A stretch of DNA of 64,000 nt from Acidobacteriaceae bacterium (GTDB lineage: Bacteria; Acidobacteriota; Terriglobia; Terriglobales; Acidobacteriaceae), in assembly GCA_025360645.1 (NCBI GenBank), contig JANYBT010000023.1:1-64000 (forward strand), given 5' to 3'. Below the pieces are notes generated by a model. That model made no database searches, was not told the DNA's origin, and saw only the letters and a program-made list of their open reading frames with translations. The number at the start of each line of letters is the position of its first letter. Positions within the stretch are counted from its first letter, which is position 1. Of this stretch, positions 35,748 through 43,680 are shown piece after piece. The translations under genes and the position numbers were made by a program.

Positions 35748-36602
35748 ATGCGCAACACAGCCATGATCCTGGTGAATTGCGCCGACCGCAAAGGCCTGGT
35801 GGCGACCGTGGCGGAATTCGTGTTTCGCCATAATGGAAACATCCTCCACACCGACGAGCATACAGACGAAGAATCCAAGCGCTTTCTGATGCGCCTGGAG
35901 TTTGACCCCAGCGGCCTGGACATAGGGCTGGATGAATTCGCCGCCAGCTTCGCACCCGTCGCAGAAAATATCGGCATGACGTGGCGATTGGCGCGGTCAG
36001 ACCAGCGCCCGAAGATGGCGATCCTGGTTTCGAAATATGACCATTGCCTGGTCGATCTGCTCCACCGCCACCGCAGCGGAGAATTGCGCTGTGACATTCC
36101 AGTGATCATTTCGAACCACCCCGACACAAAGCCGATCGCCGACTTCTATGGCATCCCGTTTTTCGTCGTGACAGTCACCAAAGACACCAAGGTCGAAGCC
36201 GAGCAGAAACAGATTGCTTTGATTCGCGACCACGACTGCGACTTTGTGGTGCTGGCCCGCTACATGCAAGTGCTGTCCAATGATTTCGTCGCCACATTTC
36301 CCCATCGCATCATCAACATTCACCATTCTTTTCTGCCGGCCTTTATCGGGGCTAAACCCTACCACCAGGCGTTTGAGCGCGGCGTGAAGCTGATCGGCGC
36401 CACCAGCCATTACGTCACCGCGGTCCTGGATGACGGCCCCATCATTGAGCAGGACGTCGTGCGTATCTCTCACCGTAATTCCGTGGAAGACTTGATTCAG
36501 AAGGGCCGCGACCTGGAGAAGGTAGTCTTGTCACGCGCCGTACGCTGGCATGTCGAGAACCGCGTTCTGCTGTATGGGAACAAGACGGTAGTGTTCGATT
36601 AG
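35748..36602 (+). CDS. purU: Formyltetrahydrofolate deformylase
   Basis: ATG 35748 gives 284 residues, the usual PurU length. An N-terminal ACT domain (MILVNCADRKGLVATVAEFV) is followed by the formyltransferase domain with NIHHSFLPAFIGAKPYHQAF, the Asn-His-containing active region, and GVKLIGATSHYVTAVLDDGP with Asp. It hydrolyses 10-formyl-THF to formate and THF. As the last gene of an operon with two FAD oxidoreductases, and divergent from a GcvT-like gene, it probably recycles THF loaded with one-carbon units. Confidence 0.95.
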   Translation: MRNTAMILVNCADRKGLVATVAEFVFRHNGNILHTDEHTDEESKRFLMRLEFDPSGLDIGLDEFAASFAPVAENIGMTWRLARSDQRPKMAILVSKYDHCLVDLLHRHRSGELRCDIPVIISNHPDTKPIADFYGIPFFVVTVTKDTKVEAEQKQIALIRDHDCDFVVLARYMQVLSNDFVATFPHRIINIHHSFLPAFIGAKPYHQAFERGVKLIGATSHYVTAVLDDGPIIEQDVVRISHRNSVEDLIQKGRDLEKVVLSRAVRWHVENRVLLYGNKTVVFD

Positions 36603-36690
36603 GAAAGGTCGATTAGTGCACCTTTGGGATCACACCGCCCGCAGCCGTGCGATGAGGAAAATCTGAATGTACACTCGGCTCCGCCGCGCG

Positions 36691-36713
36691 GTAACGATAA
36701 AGATCGTTACTTT
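36691..36713 (+). terminator. Hairpin terminator between purU and the DUF433/DUF5615 pair
   Basis: GTAACGAT (36691-36698) and ATCGTTAC (36703-36710) form an eight-pair stem with loop AAAG, followed by TTT. The stem overlaps the stop codon of the opposite-strand gene, so it may serve both directions. Confidence 0.55.
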
Positions 36714-37033
36714 ACCGGCACCCGTACCTCGGTGTAACTGCCTGGAGTGGCCGCACAGACAGCGTCCACAACCTTGGCCAGGTGGCGTCGTAGAACGGGC
36801 CATTGCTGATTGCCAAGAACCACAAACGCGATGGTCCGGCTTTGCAGATTCTGCTGGTAGCGAATATTCTTGTCGGTTGTCACTAAGACATCGAACCCCT
36901 CTGCCTCGGCAGCGGCGATGAGATCGCCATTAACCAGCCGGTCCCATCCGCGTTCGACGGCTTCCGCCACAATGTGGCCTTTGAGCGCGTAGCGAAGCGG
37001 GGCGGGGGTGCCGTTATCGAAGAGTATGAGCAT
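36707..37033 (-). CDS. DUF5615 PIN-like protein, probable toxin
   Basis: ATG 37033 gives 108 residues. The sequence LILFDNGTPAPLRYALKGHI, AAEAEGFDVLVTTDKNIRYQ and RTIAFVVLGNQQWPVLRRHL matches DUF5615/Mut7-C PIN-like proteins, with Asp residues (FDNGTP, TTDKNI) as likely metal ligands. Members pair with DUF433 proteins in presumed toxin-antitoxin modules. The start lies inside the end of the DUF433 gene (20-base overlap), so they are coupled. Toxicity is inferred. Confidence 0.75.
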   Translation of the reverse strand: MLILFDNGTPAPLRYALKGHIVAEAVERGWDRLVNGDLIAAAEAEGFDVLVTTDKNIRYQQNLQSRTIAFVVLGNQQWPVLRRHLAKVVDAVCAATPGSYTEVRVPVK

Positions 37034-37280
37034 CTGCCAATCGGGCGTGGGGCGGGGCAGGAGGCGCATCCAGGCTGCGCGCTGCGAATTCGATCACTGC
37101 GGAAACTTGTTCCTGCGACAGGTGGAACCATTCCATGATTTCGGGGATCGAGGCTCCGGCGTCCAAATTGTCGAAGACGACGGAGACCGGCGTACGCGTG
37201 TCGCGAAATACCCAAGCCCCACTGCGCTTACCGGGGATGCTCTCTACCGCTGGGCATTGCGACCAGTCGAGAGTTGGCAT
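37014..37280 (-). CDS. DUF433 antitoxin-like protein
   Basis: The 88-residue product has the DUF433 motif RSGAWVFRDTRTPVSVVFDN, IPEIMEWFHLSQEQVSAVIE, and a short C-terminal tail. DUF433 folds as a small helix-turn-helix and is encoded with DUF5615 or PIN toxins. The gene precedes the toxin-like gene, as expected for an antitoxin. Confidence 0.75.
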   Translation of the reverse strand: MPTLDWSQCPAVESIPGKRSGAWVFRDTRTPVSVVFDNLDAGASIPEIMEWFHLSQEQVSAVIEFAARSLDAPPAPPHARLADAHTLR

Positions 37281-37520
37281 GTCTCGTTCCCTCCTCTGTA
37301 GTTTACTACCACTTGTCGCAAGGTGATCTTTAGCCGACCCGGTTAGACGCGCGCCAGACCGTCGAAGTGCGCTCCGGCAGAGAGACTGAAGATCATGGCT
37401 TTACGCCGCTAGGGGATCGCAATCTCGACATACGCGCTGAGTTGGGTCATTGGCGTTCTCACTGGCGCGGTTCTTGAACATCACGGTCAAAGTCAGCGGG
37501 CAGGAGTGCGCCTTACAAAC

Positions 37521-37544
37521 CACAAAAGCCGCCTCGCGGCGGCT
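37521..37544 (-). terminator. Hairpin terminator after the radical SAM gene
   Basis: AGCCGCC (37527-37533) and GGCGGCT (37538-37544) form a seven-pair stem with loop TCGC. Read on the minus strand it is followed by TTTTG, 30 bases beyond the radical SAM stop codon. Confidence 0.75.
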
Positions 37545-37573
37545 CTTGTCTGCTCGGATCTTGCGTTTTGCAG

Positions 37574-39703
37574 CTAGTCTCCCGACACCGTCTCTTCCAC
37601 TTGTGGCTTGGGCGCGCTTGCGCCGTTGCCGTTCGATGAACCGGTGAGTGCGCCCAGAGGGATGAATCCGCCTTCCGAAGTTGGCGTCTTCTCCTTCAGC
37701 ACCACCTCGCGATACAGGGCAGACATCCGGGCGTCGTAGGCCGGATCCGCTTTCTGTTTCGCGTCGCGGGCGCGCAACTTCTCTTCACGCGCCGTCTTGG
37801 CGATGCCCAGTTTGTCGAGATCGTGCTGCACCTCGGTAGCCACGATGCTCTCCCGCAAATTGAGCGCGTGTCCGGCATCTTCCATCTTCACTTTCTTGCC
37901 ACCCGCGAAGATTTCGTGCCGGCCGTGTTCTTCGTACCACTTGGTGAGCGTGGCGGTCATGTGCATCTTCTCGATAATGTTGCGCCATCCCACACCGGTG
38001 TTGTAGGCGCAGAAGGAGATTTCGCCCTCTTGCGTGGCGTAAGGGATGATGCACTGCTCGGTGCGGCGGAAGTCGTAGTTGAACAGGTCTTGGAACCACA
38101 TGCCTGCGATGAACAGGAAGTTCCAGCGGTCCTGGCGGCGCTTCTCAACGTCCGCAATGGTGCGGTCCGGACCGACCTTGCCGTAGTTTTTTCCGGTGGC
38201 GTTGAAGTTCTTATCGAACTTTCGCAACAGATCCATCATCTTAAAATGGGTGGGCGATTGGAACGGATCGTAGTTCTTCATCAGCGCCAGCGCCATGCCG
38301 ACGATGGTCAGGAACTTGCCGCGCGCCGCATCGTTCACACGCGCCACATCTTTGGCTAACTGGTCGCCCTTCAGAAACGCCGTCACTGGAACGGCTTCCT
38401 TGGTTTCTTTGTCGATCATCACCGCCATACCGGTGCCGCAGTTGGGATGGCAGCCGCACGATAGCTGGCCCCAGTCGTTGGTGGGCTCGCCGCTGTGCAT
38501 TACGTCGGCCCAGTCGGAGAAGGTGCTCATGAACGAGATGGGGAACCAATCGCGCGTGGGCTCGCCCATGCCAATCTGGTTCTTCACATCGTGGGCCAGA
38601 TGCGACAGAGTGTAACGCTGCGCCTGGCGGCGGTCGTCCGTGACAGCTTCGTCGCGTCCGGTGAACGAAACCGGCTGGAACGACAAGAAGCCGATCTTCT
38701 TGGGATTGTCGAGCGCGAACTGGATGATGTGACCGACCTGTTCGTTGTTGATGCCGTTGACGATGGTGACTACGGGAACGATTTCGCAACCGGCGCGGTG
38801 CAGGTTGTCAATCGCCTTCAACTTCACATCGAACAAGTTGCCGACCGCGCGATGCGAGTTCGCCGCATTGCCGATGCCGTCAAACTGCAGGTAGGCGTAG
38901 CGCATACCGGCTTCGACTGCCTGCTGCGCAAACTCGAAGCTCTTGGCGAATTCAATGCCGTTGGTGGCTGCCTGCACGCTGTTGTAGCCAACCTTGCGAG
39001 CATAGCGCACCGCATCCAGGAAGTATGGCGACAGGGTGGGCTCGCCGCCGGAGAACTGCACGCTCATTTGACGCCGCGGCTTGATGGTGATGGCATTGTC
39101 AAGCATGGTCTTGATTTCTTCCCACGTCAGCTCGTGCACAAAGCCGACCTGGTTGGCGTCCATAAAGCAGGGGTCGCACATCATGTTGCAACGGTTGGTC
39201 AGATCGATGGTGAGCACCGAGCCGCGTCCGTACTTTACGGTTGAGGAGCCGTGGTTGTGCAGCTTCTCGTCGTTGTGGGCCTTAATATCGCGTCCGGGAA
39301 ATACGTCTTCCAGATGCTGCGAGAAGGCGGGGTCAATGGACATCACGTCTTCAAAATGGCCGTGCTTGGGGCAGTCCTTAACCATCAAAATCTTGCCGTC
39401 GCGCTCAATGATGGTGGCTTTGATTTCTCCGACCTTCTCGTTGAGCAGGATTTCGACCGGCAGTGTGCCGTCCAGAATCTGTTGCCGAATTTCGGGTACG
39501 CATTTGGGGCACAGGGAGTCGGTGGTGCGCGGCCAGCCGAGGGGCGGCTTGGATTTCTCCCAGGATTTGAGCAGAGGCTGGTCAGACCACTTCGGTGTGG
39601 GGGACGGATTGACATTCATCCCGTTCAGGCGCGAAAACACCGCCCACGCGCCGCTCGCAGCAACGGTGGCTACCTTTTCCACATATTTGATTGGCTTGTG
39701 CAT
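37574..39703 (-). CDS. Large radical SAM protein, Tes/MJ0619-like
   Basis: The 709-residue protein has an N-terminal Cys-rich part (SLCPKCVPEIRQQI, Cys65 and Cys68; VKDCPKHGHFEDV, Cys111), then the radical SAM motif Cys172-x3-Cys176-x2-Cys179 (TNRCNMMCDPCFMDANQ), the GGEP-type motif FSGGEPTLSPYFLD, a further Cys cluster LSCGCHPNCGTGM, and a late ISFCAYNTGVGWRN motif. The combination of CPxC/CPxHG, radical SAM core and extra Cys clusters is that of the MJ0619 family, which includes tetraether lipid synthase and bacterial membrane-spanning-lipid synthases. The usual second CxxDCGxC cluster is absent, so assignment is moderate. A 17-base palindrome lies just upstream. It may make iso-diabolic-type lipids, a known acidobacterial feature. 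Confidence 0.7.
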   Translation of the reverse strand: MHKPIKYVEKVATVAASGAWAVFSRLNGMNVNPSPTPKWSDQPLLKSWEKSKPPLGWPRTTDSLCPKCVPEIRQQILDGTLPVEILLNEKVGEIKATIIERDGKILMVKDCPKHGHFEDVMSIDPAFSQHLEDVFPGRDIKAHNDEKLHNHGSSTVKYGRGSVLTIDLTNRCNMMCDPCFMDANQVGFVHELTWEEIKTMLDNAITIKPRRQMSVQFSGGEPTLSPYFLDAVRYARKVGYNSVQAATNGIEFAKSFEFAQQAVEAGMRYAYLQFDGIGNAANSHRAVGNLFDVKLKAIDNLHRAGCEIVPVVTIVNGINNEQVGHIIQFALDNPKKIGFLSFQPVSFTGRDEAVTDDRRQAQRYTLSHLAHDVKNQIGMGEPTRDWFPISFMSTFSDWADVMHSGEPTNDWGQLSCGCHPNCGTGMAVMIDKETKEAVPVTAFLKGDQLAKDVARVNDAARGKFLTIVGMALALMKNYDPFQSPTHFKMMDLLRKFDKNFNATGKNYGKVGPDRTIADVEKRRQDRWNFLFIAGMWFQDLFNYDFRRTEQCIIPYATQEGEISFCAYNTGVGWRNIIEKMHMTATLTKWYEEHGRHEIFAGGKKVKMEDAGHALNLRESIVATEVQHDLDKLGIAKTAREEKLRARDAKQKADPAYDARMSALYREVVLKEKTPTSEGGFIPLGALTGSSNGNGASAPKPQVEETVSGD

Positions 39704-39724
39704 GTAGTCTCGCTTTCTCCAGTG

Positions 39725-39741
39725 CGGAAACCAGGTTTCCG
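39725..39741. promoter_or_regulatory. 17-base perfect palindrome upstream of the radical SAM gene
   Basis: CGGAAACCAGGTTTCCG has eight-base arms around a central A and lies 21 bases before the start ATG (39703). Its position suggests an operator. The family of regulator that binds it is not known to me. Confidence 0.4.
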
Positions 39742-39990
39742 GGGGTCGAACAAATGGTTGTGCGCTTCAGGTCCTGGCACTCTGGCGTGGGATTCCCACC
39801 GGCACCCGCGCCTCTTTGTAGGCAGCACGATGTTATTGGAAGGAAAGGGGTTTACTCACGGGAAAGACATCGAACGGCAGAAAATCGGAGCCAGATGGCG
39901 GGATTAGGAATTGGTTGGAACGGCACATTCCTTCCCCGCCACGTGAGTTGTGTCGAACAGGAGTGGAGCAAAAGCGTAGGAGGGGATGGA

Positions 39991-40533
39991 TCAGTGCCCG
40001 CCCTCGTCTGGATGAGCTGCAGCCTCGGTCGAATTTGAGAGGATCGCCAGCACGGAAGGCGGTAGCTTATCGGCGTTCGCCAGCAGCAGCGAAACCTGCC
40101 ACATCTGGTCCGAGGACAGACTCTTGTTGTAGGCTGGCATGCCGGTCAGCCGAATGCCGTTTGCGACCTTCCAGTAGGTTTCGCCCGGTTCGTCGTCGGT
40201 CACGCCCTTACCCCGGAGAAGGTGCGGAGGCTTGGGGAACTCGCCGAGTGCGATGGCGGATTGTTCCTTCCCCGGAAGCCCGTGACAGACCGCGCAATTC
40301 TCCACATAGATATGTGCCCCGGCAACGAGATTAGCCTCGTCCGGTTGCATGGGCGGCTGACGCGTCATTTCTTTGCGCAAGTGAGCATGCAAGGCCATCC
40401 GCGCCAGTTGCTTCTCGAACGGCATCATCGGCGCCGAAGTGGCGACGGGCGCCATTCCAGATGCAAAATAAACGTAGACAAATAATCCGCCCACCAGAAT
40501 GGTCAGCAGTACCCCGAGCGAAAATCCCTTCAT
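39991..40533 (-). CDS. Membrane-anchored cytochrome c, single haem
   Basis: ATG 40533 has GGGAG five bases upstream, better than ATG 40551, giving 180 residues. One membrane segment, FSLGVLLTILVGGLFVYVYF, anchors a periplasmic domain with haem motif Cys80-A-V-Cys83-His84 and axial Met in RLTGMPAYN. It resembles class I cytochrome c from acidobacterial respiratory clusters. A disordered tail of 12 residues follows. Tandem and same strand as the Ste24-like gene with 70 bases between. Confidence 0.85.
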   Translation of the reverse strand: MKGFSLGVLLTILVGGLFVYVYFASGMAPVATSAPMMPFEKQLARMALHAHLRKEMTRQPPMQPDEANLVAGAHIYVENCAVCHGLPGKEQSAIALGEFPKPPHLLRGKGVTDDEPGETYWKVANGIRLTGMPAYNKSLSSDQMWQVSLLLANADKLPPSVLAILSNSTEAAAHPDEGGH

Positions 40534-40603
40534 CAGTTCTCCCTTGGCCATGATGCTAAGTCTTTGACCTCGCGCATTGATGCAACTCCGCCCTAGTGTT
40601 CTA

Positions 40604-41977
40604 TCACTTCACGAACTCCCCTGTACCGCCGTTGGCCCATGGGTTGTAGGTAAGGCTAAACCGCACACGATCCGAGATGGGCGGGTGGCTGTAATACAGA
40701 AACACGTCCACTGGATTTGGATCTGGGTCTGCTAAACCCACTTCGCCCAGCCTCTGGAAAGCTTGCGCCGCGACTTGACCGGAATCTGGCGTCAGGCCGT
40801 GGGTGACCTCTAGTCCGTACTGGTCGGCCTGGTGCTCCTGGTAACGGGTGGCTAGGCTGGTCACAGGGCCGGCTAGGAAAAAGAAAACAGAAGCGAGCAT
40901 CATCAGCGCCGGCAGAGAAGCCCAGTCGTCGAGCCCACGAATTTCCCAAACCGCGCGCCACCGCGACAGAACCCAACCCATGCAACGAAATGCCAGATAA
41001 AAAAACAGGAGCAACAGCACGGCAAAGAAGCTGAGTGCCTTCACCACATGCTGAAGCACATAGTGGCCCATCTCATGCCCTGCGACGAAAACGATCTGCG
41101 GCGTGGTCATCTTTGCGATGGTGGTATCCCACACCACGATGCGCTTGGAGGCCCCCATCCCGGTCACGTAGGCGTTGAGCGAGGTGGTCTTCTCCCCGGC
41201 TCCCATCCAGAACATGCGTTCCGGCGGAATGTTCTGACCAGCCCGCTGCACCATCTTCTCCAAATCGATGGTGAGCGCCGGATCTTTCTGTTGTAAAGGT
41301 TCGAACTTGTGGAACATGGGATCGATGACCCAAGGCCCAATGAAGAACAGAAAAATGGCGATGGGCATGGCGAAAAGCCAAAAATAGAACCACCAGCGCT
41401 GTGGACTCCGACGAATGACTACGTAAAGCAGCCATATCAGGAGAACTCCGAGCACGAGCGAAACCAGCTCCCCTTTGGCCCAGTCCCAACTCCAGGAACG
41501 CCACCCCTGCACGGAAAGTCCATATTGCTTCTCCACCCACTCGCCGTAGATGTCCAGCGGCAACGAGAACACTGCGATGGTAAGCAACAGAAGCGGCGAG
41601 AAGACCAGACTCTGCAAAAACCGGCGAGACGAGAACGATTCCGCCCAGTCGCGGTATTTCGCCGAAAGCTTCCAGCGCAACACCAGCCAAAATACGATCA
41701 GCCCGTAGACAAAACCAAGCAAGGCCAGACGAAAGCGAATCCGCCGCAGATTGTGAGCTTTCCGATAGAGTTCGGGAGGAAGCGTGTAGGCCTTTACTTG
41801 CGAGACTGTATCGGGAGCGGCGCTAGCGGCCGAAGGCGAGGCCGGAGCTTGGTAACTGATTGTCCGGGCAGAAGGCGGTGGCGCGTAGGATGACCCATCC
41901 CACGGTTGAGTCCGGGCTAGGCCCGCCCCAGTCAAGAGAGCGAAGAGTATTGGAAAAGCGAAGTAAACTATCCTCAT
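40604..41977 (-). CDS. Ste24/CAAX-prenyl-protease-like M48 membrane metallopeptidase
   Basis: ATG 41977 (457 residues) has GGGAG nine bases upstream; the frame extends 11 codons further. A signal segment and Pro/Ser/Ala linker are followed by the M48 membrane domain, with several membrane segments (for example ALLGFVYGLIVFWLVLRWKL) and the zinc motif His301-E-M-G-His305 (VAGHEMGHYVLQH). A final zinc Glu is likely in the QYGLEVTHGLTP region. Family members cleave membrane or misfolded proteins. The extra N-terminal signal and linker are unusual for Ste24. Confidence 0.8.
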   Translation of the reverse strand: MRIVYFAFPILFALLTGAGLARTQPWDGSSYAPPPSARTISYQAPASPSAASAAPDTVSQVKAYTLPPELYRKAHNLRRIRFRLALLGFVYGLIVFWLVLRWKLSAKYRDWAESFSSRRFLQSLVFSPLLLLTIAVFSLPLDIYGEWVEKQYGLSVQGWRSWSWDWAKGELVSLVLGVLLIWLLYVVIRRSPQRWWFYFWLFAMPIAIFLFFIGPWVIDPMFHKFEPLQQKDPALTIDLEKMVQRAGQNIPPERMFWMGAGEKTTSLNAYVTGMGASKRIVVWDTTIAKMTTPQIVFVAGHEMGHYVLQHVVKALSFFAVLLLLFFYLAFRCMGWVLSRWRAVWEIRGLDDWASLPALMMLASVFFFLAGPVTSLATRYQEHQADQYGLEVTHGLTPDSGQVAAQAFQRLGEVGLADPDPNPVDVFLYYSHPPISDRVRFSLTYNPWANGGTGEFVK

Positions 41978-42133
41978 GCTGGGGTGCTCCCTGGAACATA
42001 TCAGTCTCAATCACCCGTGGAATCAACGTCAAGCAACTCTCTCGGTTAGCGTCCTGCAAAGCCGCGAAAACGTGATCTACTCGAGGATTTCGATTTCAAC
42101 AATTCCAGACTTATTTCCTCCGGAAGAACCGGG

Positions 42134-42149
42134 TGTGACGCAGATCACA
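42134..42149. promoter_or_regulatory. Perfect CRP-type operator upstream of cytochrome c
   Basis: TGTGACGCAGATCACA matches TGTGA-N6-TCACA exactly. It ends 65 bases before the cytochrome c start at 42215, a sensible distance for an activator site. Confidence 0.6.
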
Positions 42150-42183
42150 GCGCAATGGTTATGACCACATTTAACATGAAGTG

Positions 42184-42203
42184 CTCAGGCCTACCAGCCT
42201 GAG
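42184..42203 (+). promoter_or_regulatory. Hairpin in the cytochrome c leader next to the ribosome site
   Basis: CTCAGGC (42184-42190) and GCCTGAG (42197-42203) form a seven-pair stem with loop CTACCA. The ribosome site GGGGAGGA starts at the base of the stem, so the hairpin could alter translation or protect the message. Confidence 0.45.
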
Positions 42204-42214
42204 GGGAGGATGTC

Positions 42215-42646
42215 ATGAGGAACTGGTTGCTGTTGGCGGTAATACTGCTGATCGGTGCGCTTTTTGTAATGGCCCAACAGGGCTCAAACCCACCCAACGC
42301 CGCTTCGCCCGCCCAACAGTCGATTCCGCCGGAAGCCAAGAACCAGGCTAATCCGGTGAAGCCGACTACGGAATCGCTTGCCGCGGGCAAGAAGCAGTAT
42401 GACTTCGATTGCGCCATGTGCCACGGCAAGAACGGCGACGGCAAAGGCGACATGGCTGCCGATTCCAAGGCCAAGGTCACTGACTTCACCGATCCGGCCA
42501 CCCTCAATCACAGGACCGATGGCGAACTGTTTTATGTGACCAAGAACGGTAAGAGTGAGATGCCGCCGGAAGGCTCGCGGGTCAAAGCGGAAGAGATTTG
42601 GAACCTGGTCAACTACGTGCGCTCATTCGCAAAGGCTGCCAAGTAG
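42215..42646 (+). CDS. Exported class I cytochrome c
   Basis: ATG 42215 follows GAGGGGAGGATGTC. The 143-residue product has a signal peptide or N-terminal anchor (LLLAVILLIGALFVMA), then haem motif Cys66-A-M-Cys69-His70 in DFDCAMCHGKNGDGKGD, and the axial Met in KSEMPPEGSRV. Likely an electron carrier in the periplasm or anchored to the membrane. A CRP-type site and a leader hairpin lie upstream. Confidence 0.9.
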   Translation: MRNWLLLAVILLIGALFVMAQQGSNPPNAASPAQQSIPPEAKNQANPVKPTTESLAAGKKQYDFDCAMCHGKNGDGKGDMAADSKAKVTDFTDPATLNHRTDGELFYVTKNGKSEMPPEGSRVKAEEIWNLVNYVRSFAKAAK

Positions 42647-42689
42647 ATCGTTCGTTGCAGTCGGGCAGCCGTCAGATCCACCCAGCGGG

Positions 42690-43619
42690 TTAAATTGCGG
42701 CCTTCTGCAGAAGTTCGGCCGCTACCATGTCTTCCAGAGCGCAGCCTACGCTCTTAAATAGCGTGACTTCCTCGTTGTCGCGGCGAATAGCAGTCTTGCG
42801 AGTGAGCATTTGATGCAGATCGGCGAGGATCTGCGTGCGTGTGATCACCCCTTTGGCAAGCGGGATGATGAGATCGCCAGCCTCGGCGAGAGCGCTTTCG
42901 AAGGTATCCACGACGATGCGCGCGTTGCGCACCGTGGCGTCGTCCGATTCGCGAGTATGGGGTTGAAATCCACCTACCAAATTGACATGGGCCCCGCGGC
43001 GGAGCAGGTTGCCGTCGAAAAGCGGTGTGGGCGAAGTAGTGCAGGTGCAGATGACATCGGACTCTGCGGCACAGGTGCGCGGATACACCGGCTGGATGGA
43101 GAGGCCCACTTCGGCGGACATCTTCTGCGCAAAATCCCGGGTGCGAGCGGGGTCAATGCCGCAGACCAGGTACTGCTCGAATTTGCGAACCAGCGGCATC
43201 ACGCGAAAGTGGGCGCGGGCAAGCTGTCCAGTACCAAAGACGCCGAGGGAGCGGACCGCTGGCCGGGCGAGGTGTTGAGTGGCGACGGCGGAGGTGGCGG
43301 CGGTGCGGAGTGCGGTCAGCCAACGTGCGGGAGTTTGAAAAAGGGGCGCGCCCGTCCGAGGATCCAGGAGCGAGTAGGAGGCCTGGACGCGGTCCGCGCG
43401 CTCCGCATTGTTGTGCACGATGGCCATCTTGACCCCAAAGGAATCGCTGGAGGCTTCATAGCAGGGCATGATGAGCAGGATGCCATCACGGGTTTGGATT
43501 TGCGTGCGCACAGGAAGGGTCATCGACGGGAAGCGGCGGCGAAAAGCATCCTCGATGGCGGCAATGAGGGCGGCCGGATCCAGCAGGGCTTCAACATCGG
43601 CTTCGGTAAGGGTCCGCAA
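42690..43619 (-). CDS. Ornithine cyclodeaminase/mu-crystallin family dehydrogenase
   Basis: TTG 43619 lies six bases after a perfect AGGAGG, giving 309 residues; the frame extends to 43661 with no ribosome site. The product has the Rossmann motif SLGVFGTGQLARAHFRVMPL, IVHNNAERADRVQASYSLLD, and the C-terminal DLIIPLAKGVITRTQILADL region of the family. Members include ornithine cyclodeaminase, ketimine reductases, alanine dehydrogenase and SbnB-type enzymes that make unusual amino acids. The gene is divergent from the five-gene ligase cluster across 61 bases, so it may supply an amino acid substrate; that is inference. Confidence 0.8.
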   Translation of the reverse strand: MRTLTEADVEALLDPAALIAAIEDAFRRRFPSMTLPVRTQIQTRDGILLIMPCYEASSDSFGVKMAIVHNNAERADRVQASYSLLDPRTGAPLFQTPARWLTALRTAATSAVATQHLARPAVRSLGVFGTGQLARAHFRVMPLVRKFEQYLVCGIDPARTRDFAQKMSAEVGLSIQPVYPRTCAAESDVICTCTTSPTPLFDGNLLRRGAHVNLVGGFQPHTRESDDATVRNARIVVDTFESALAEAGDLIIPLAKGVITRTQILADLHQMLTRKTAIRRDNEEVTLFKSVGCALEDMVAAELLQKAAI

Positions 43620-43632
43620 CAGATTCCTCCTG

Positions 43633-43655
43633 GCAGGCGTGCATCCAATGCCTGC
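43633..43655. promoter_or_regulatory. Inverted repeat between the cyclodeaminase-like gene and the ligase cluster
   Basis: GCAGGCGT (43633-43640) and ATGCCTGC (43648-43655) match at seven of eight positions across a seven-base spacer. A TAAGAT -10-like box for the rightward operon lies at 43663-43668. The repeat is well placed to control both directions. Confidence 0.35.
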
Positions 43656-43680
43656 TTTCAATTAAGATACTCCGGCCACG

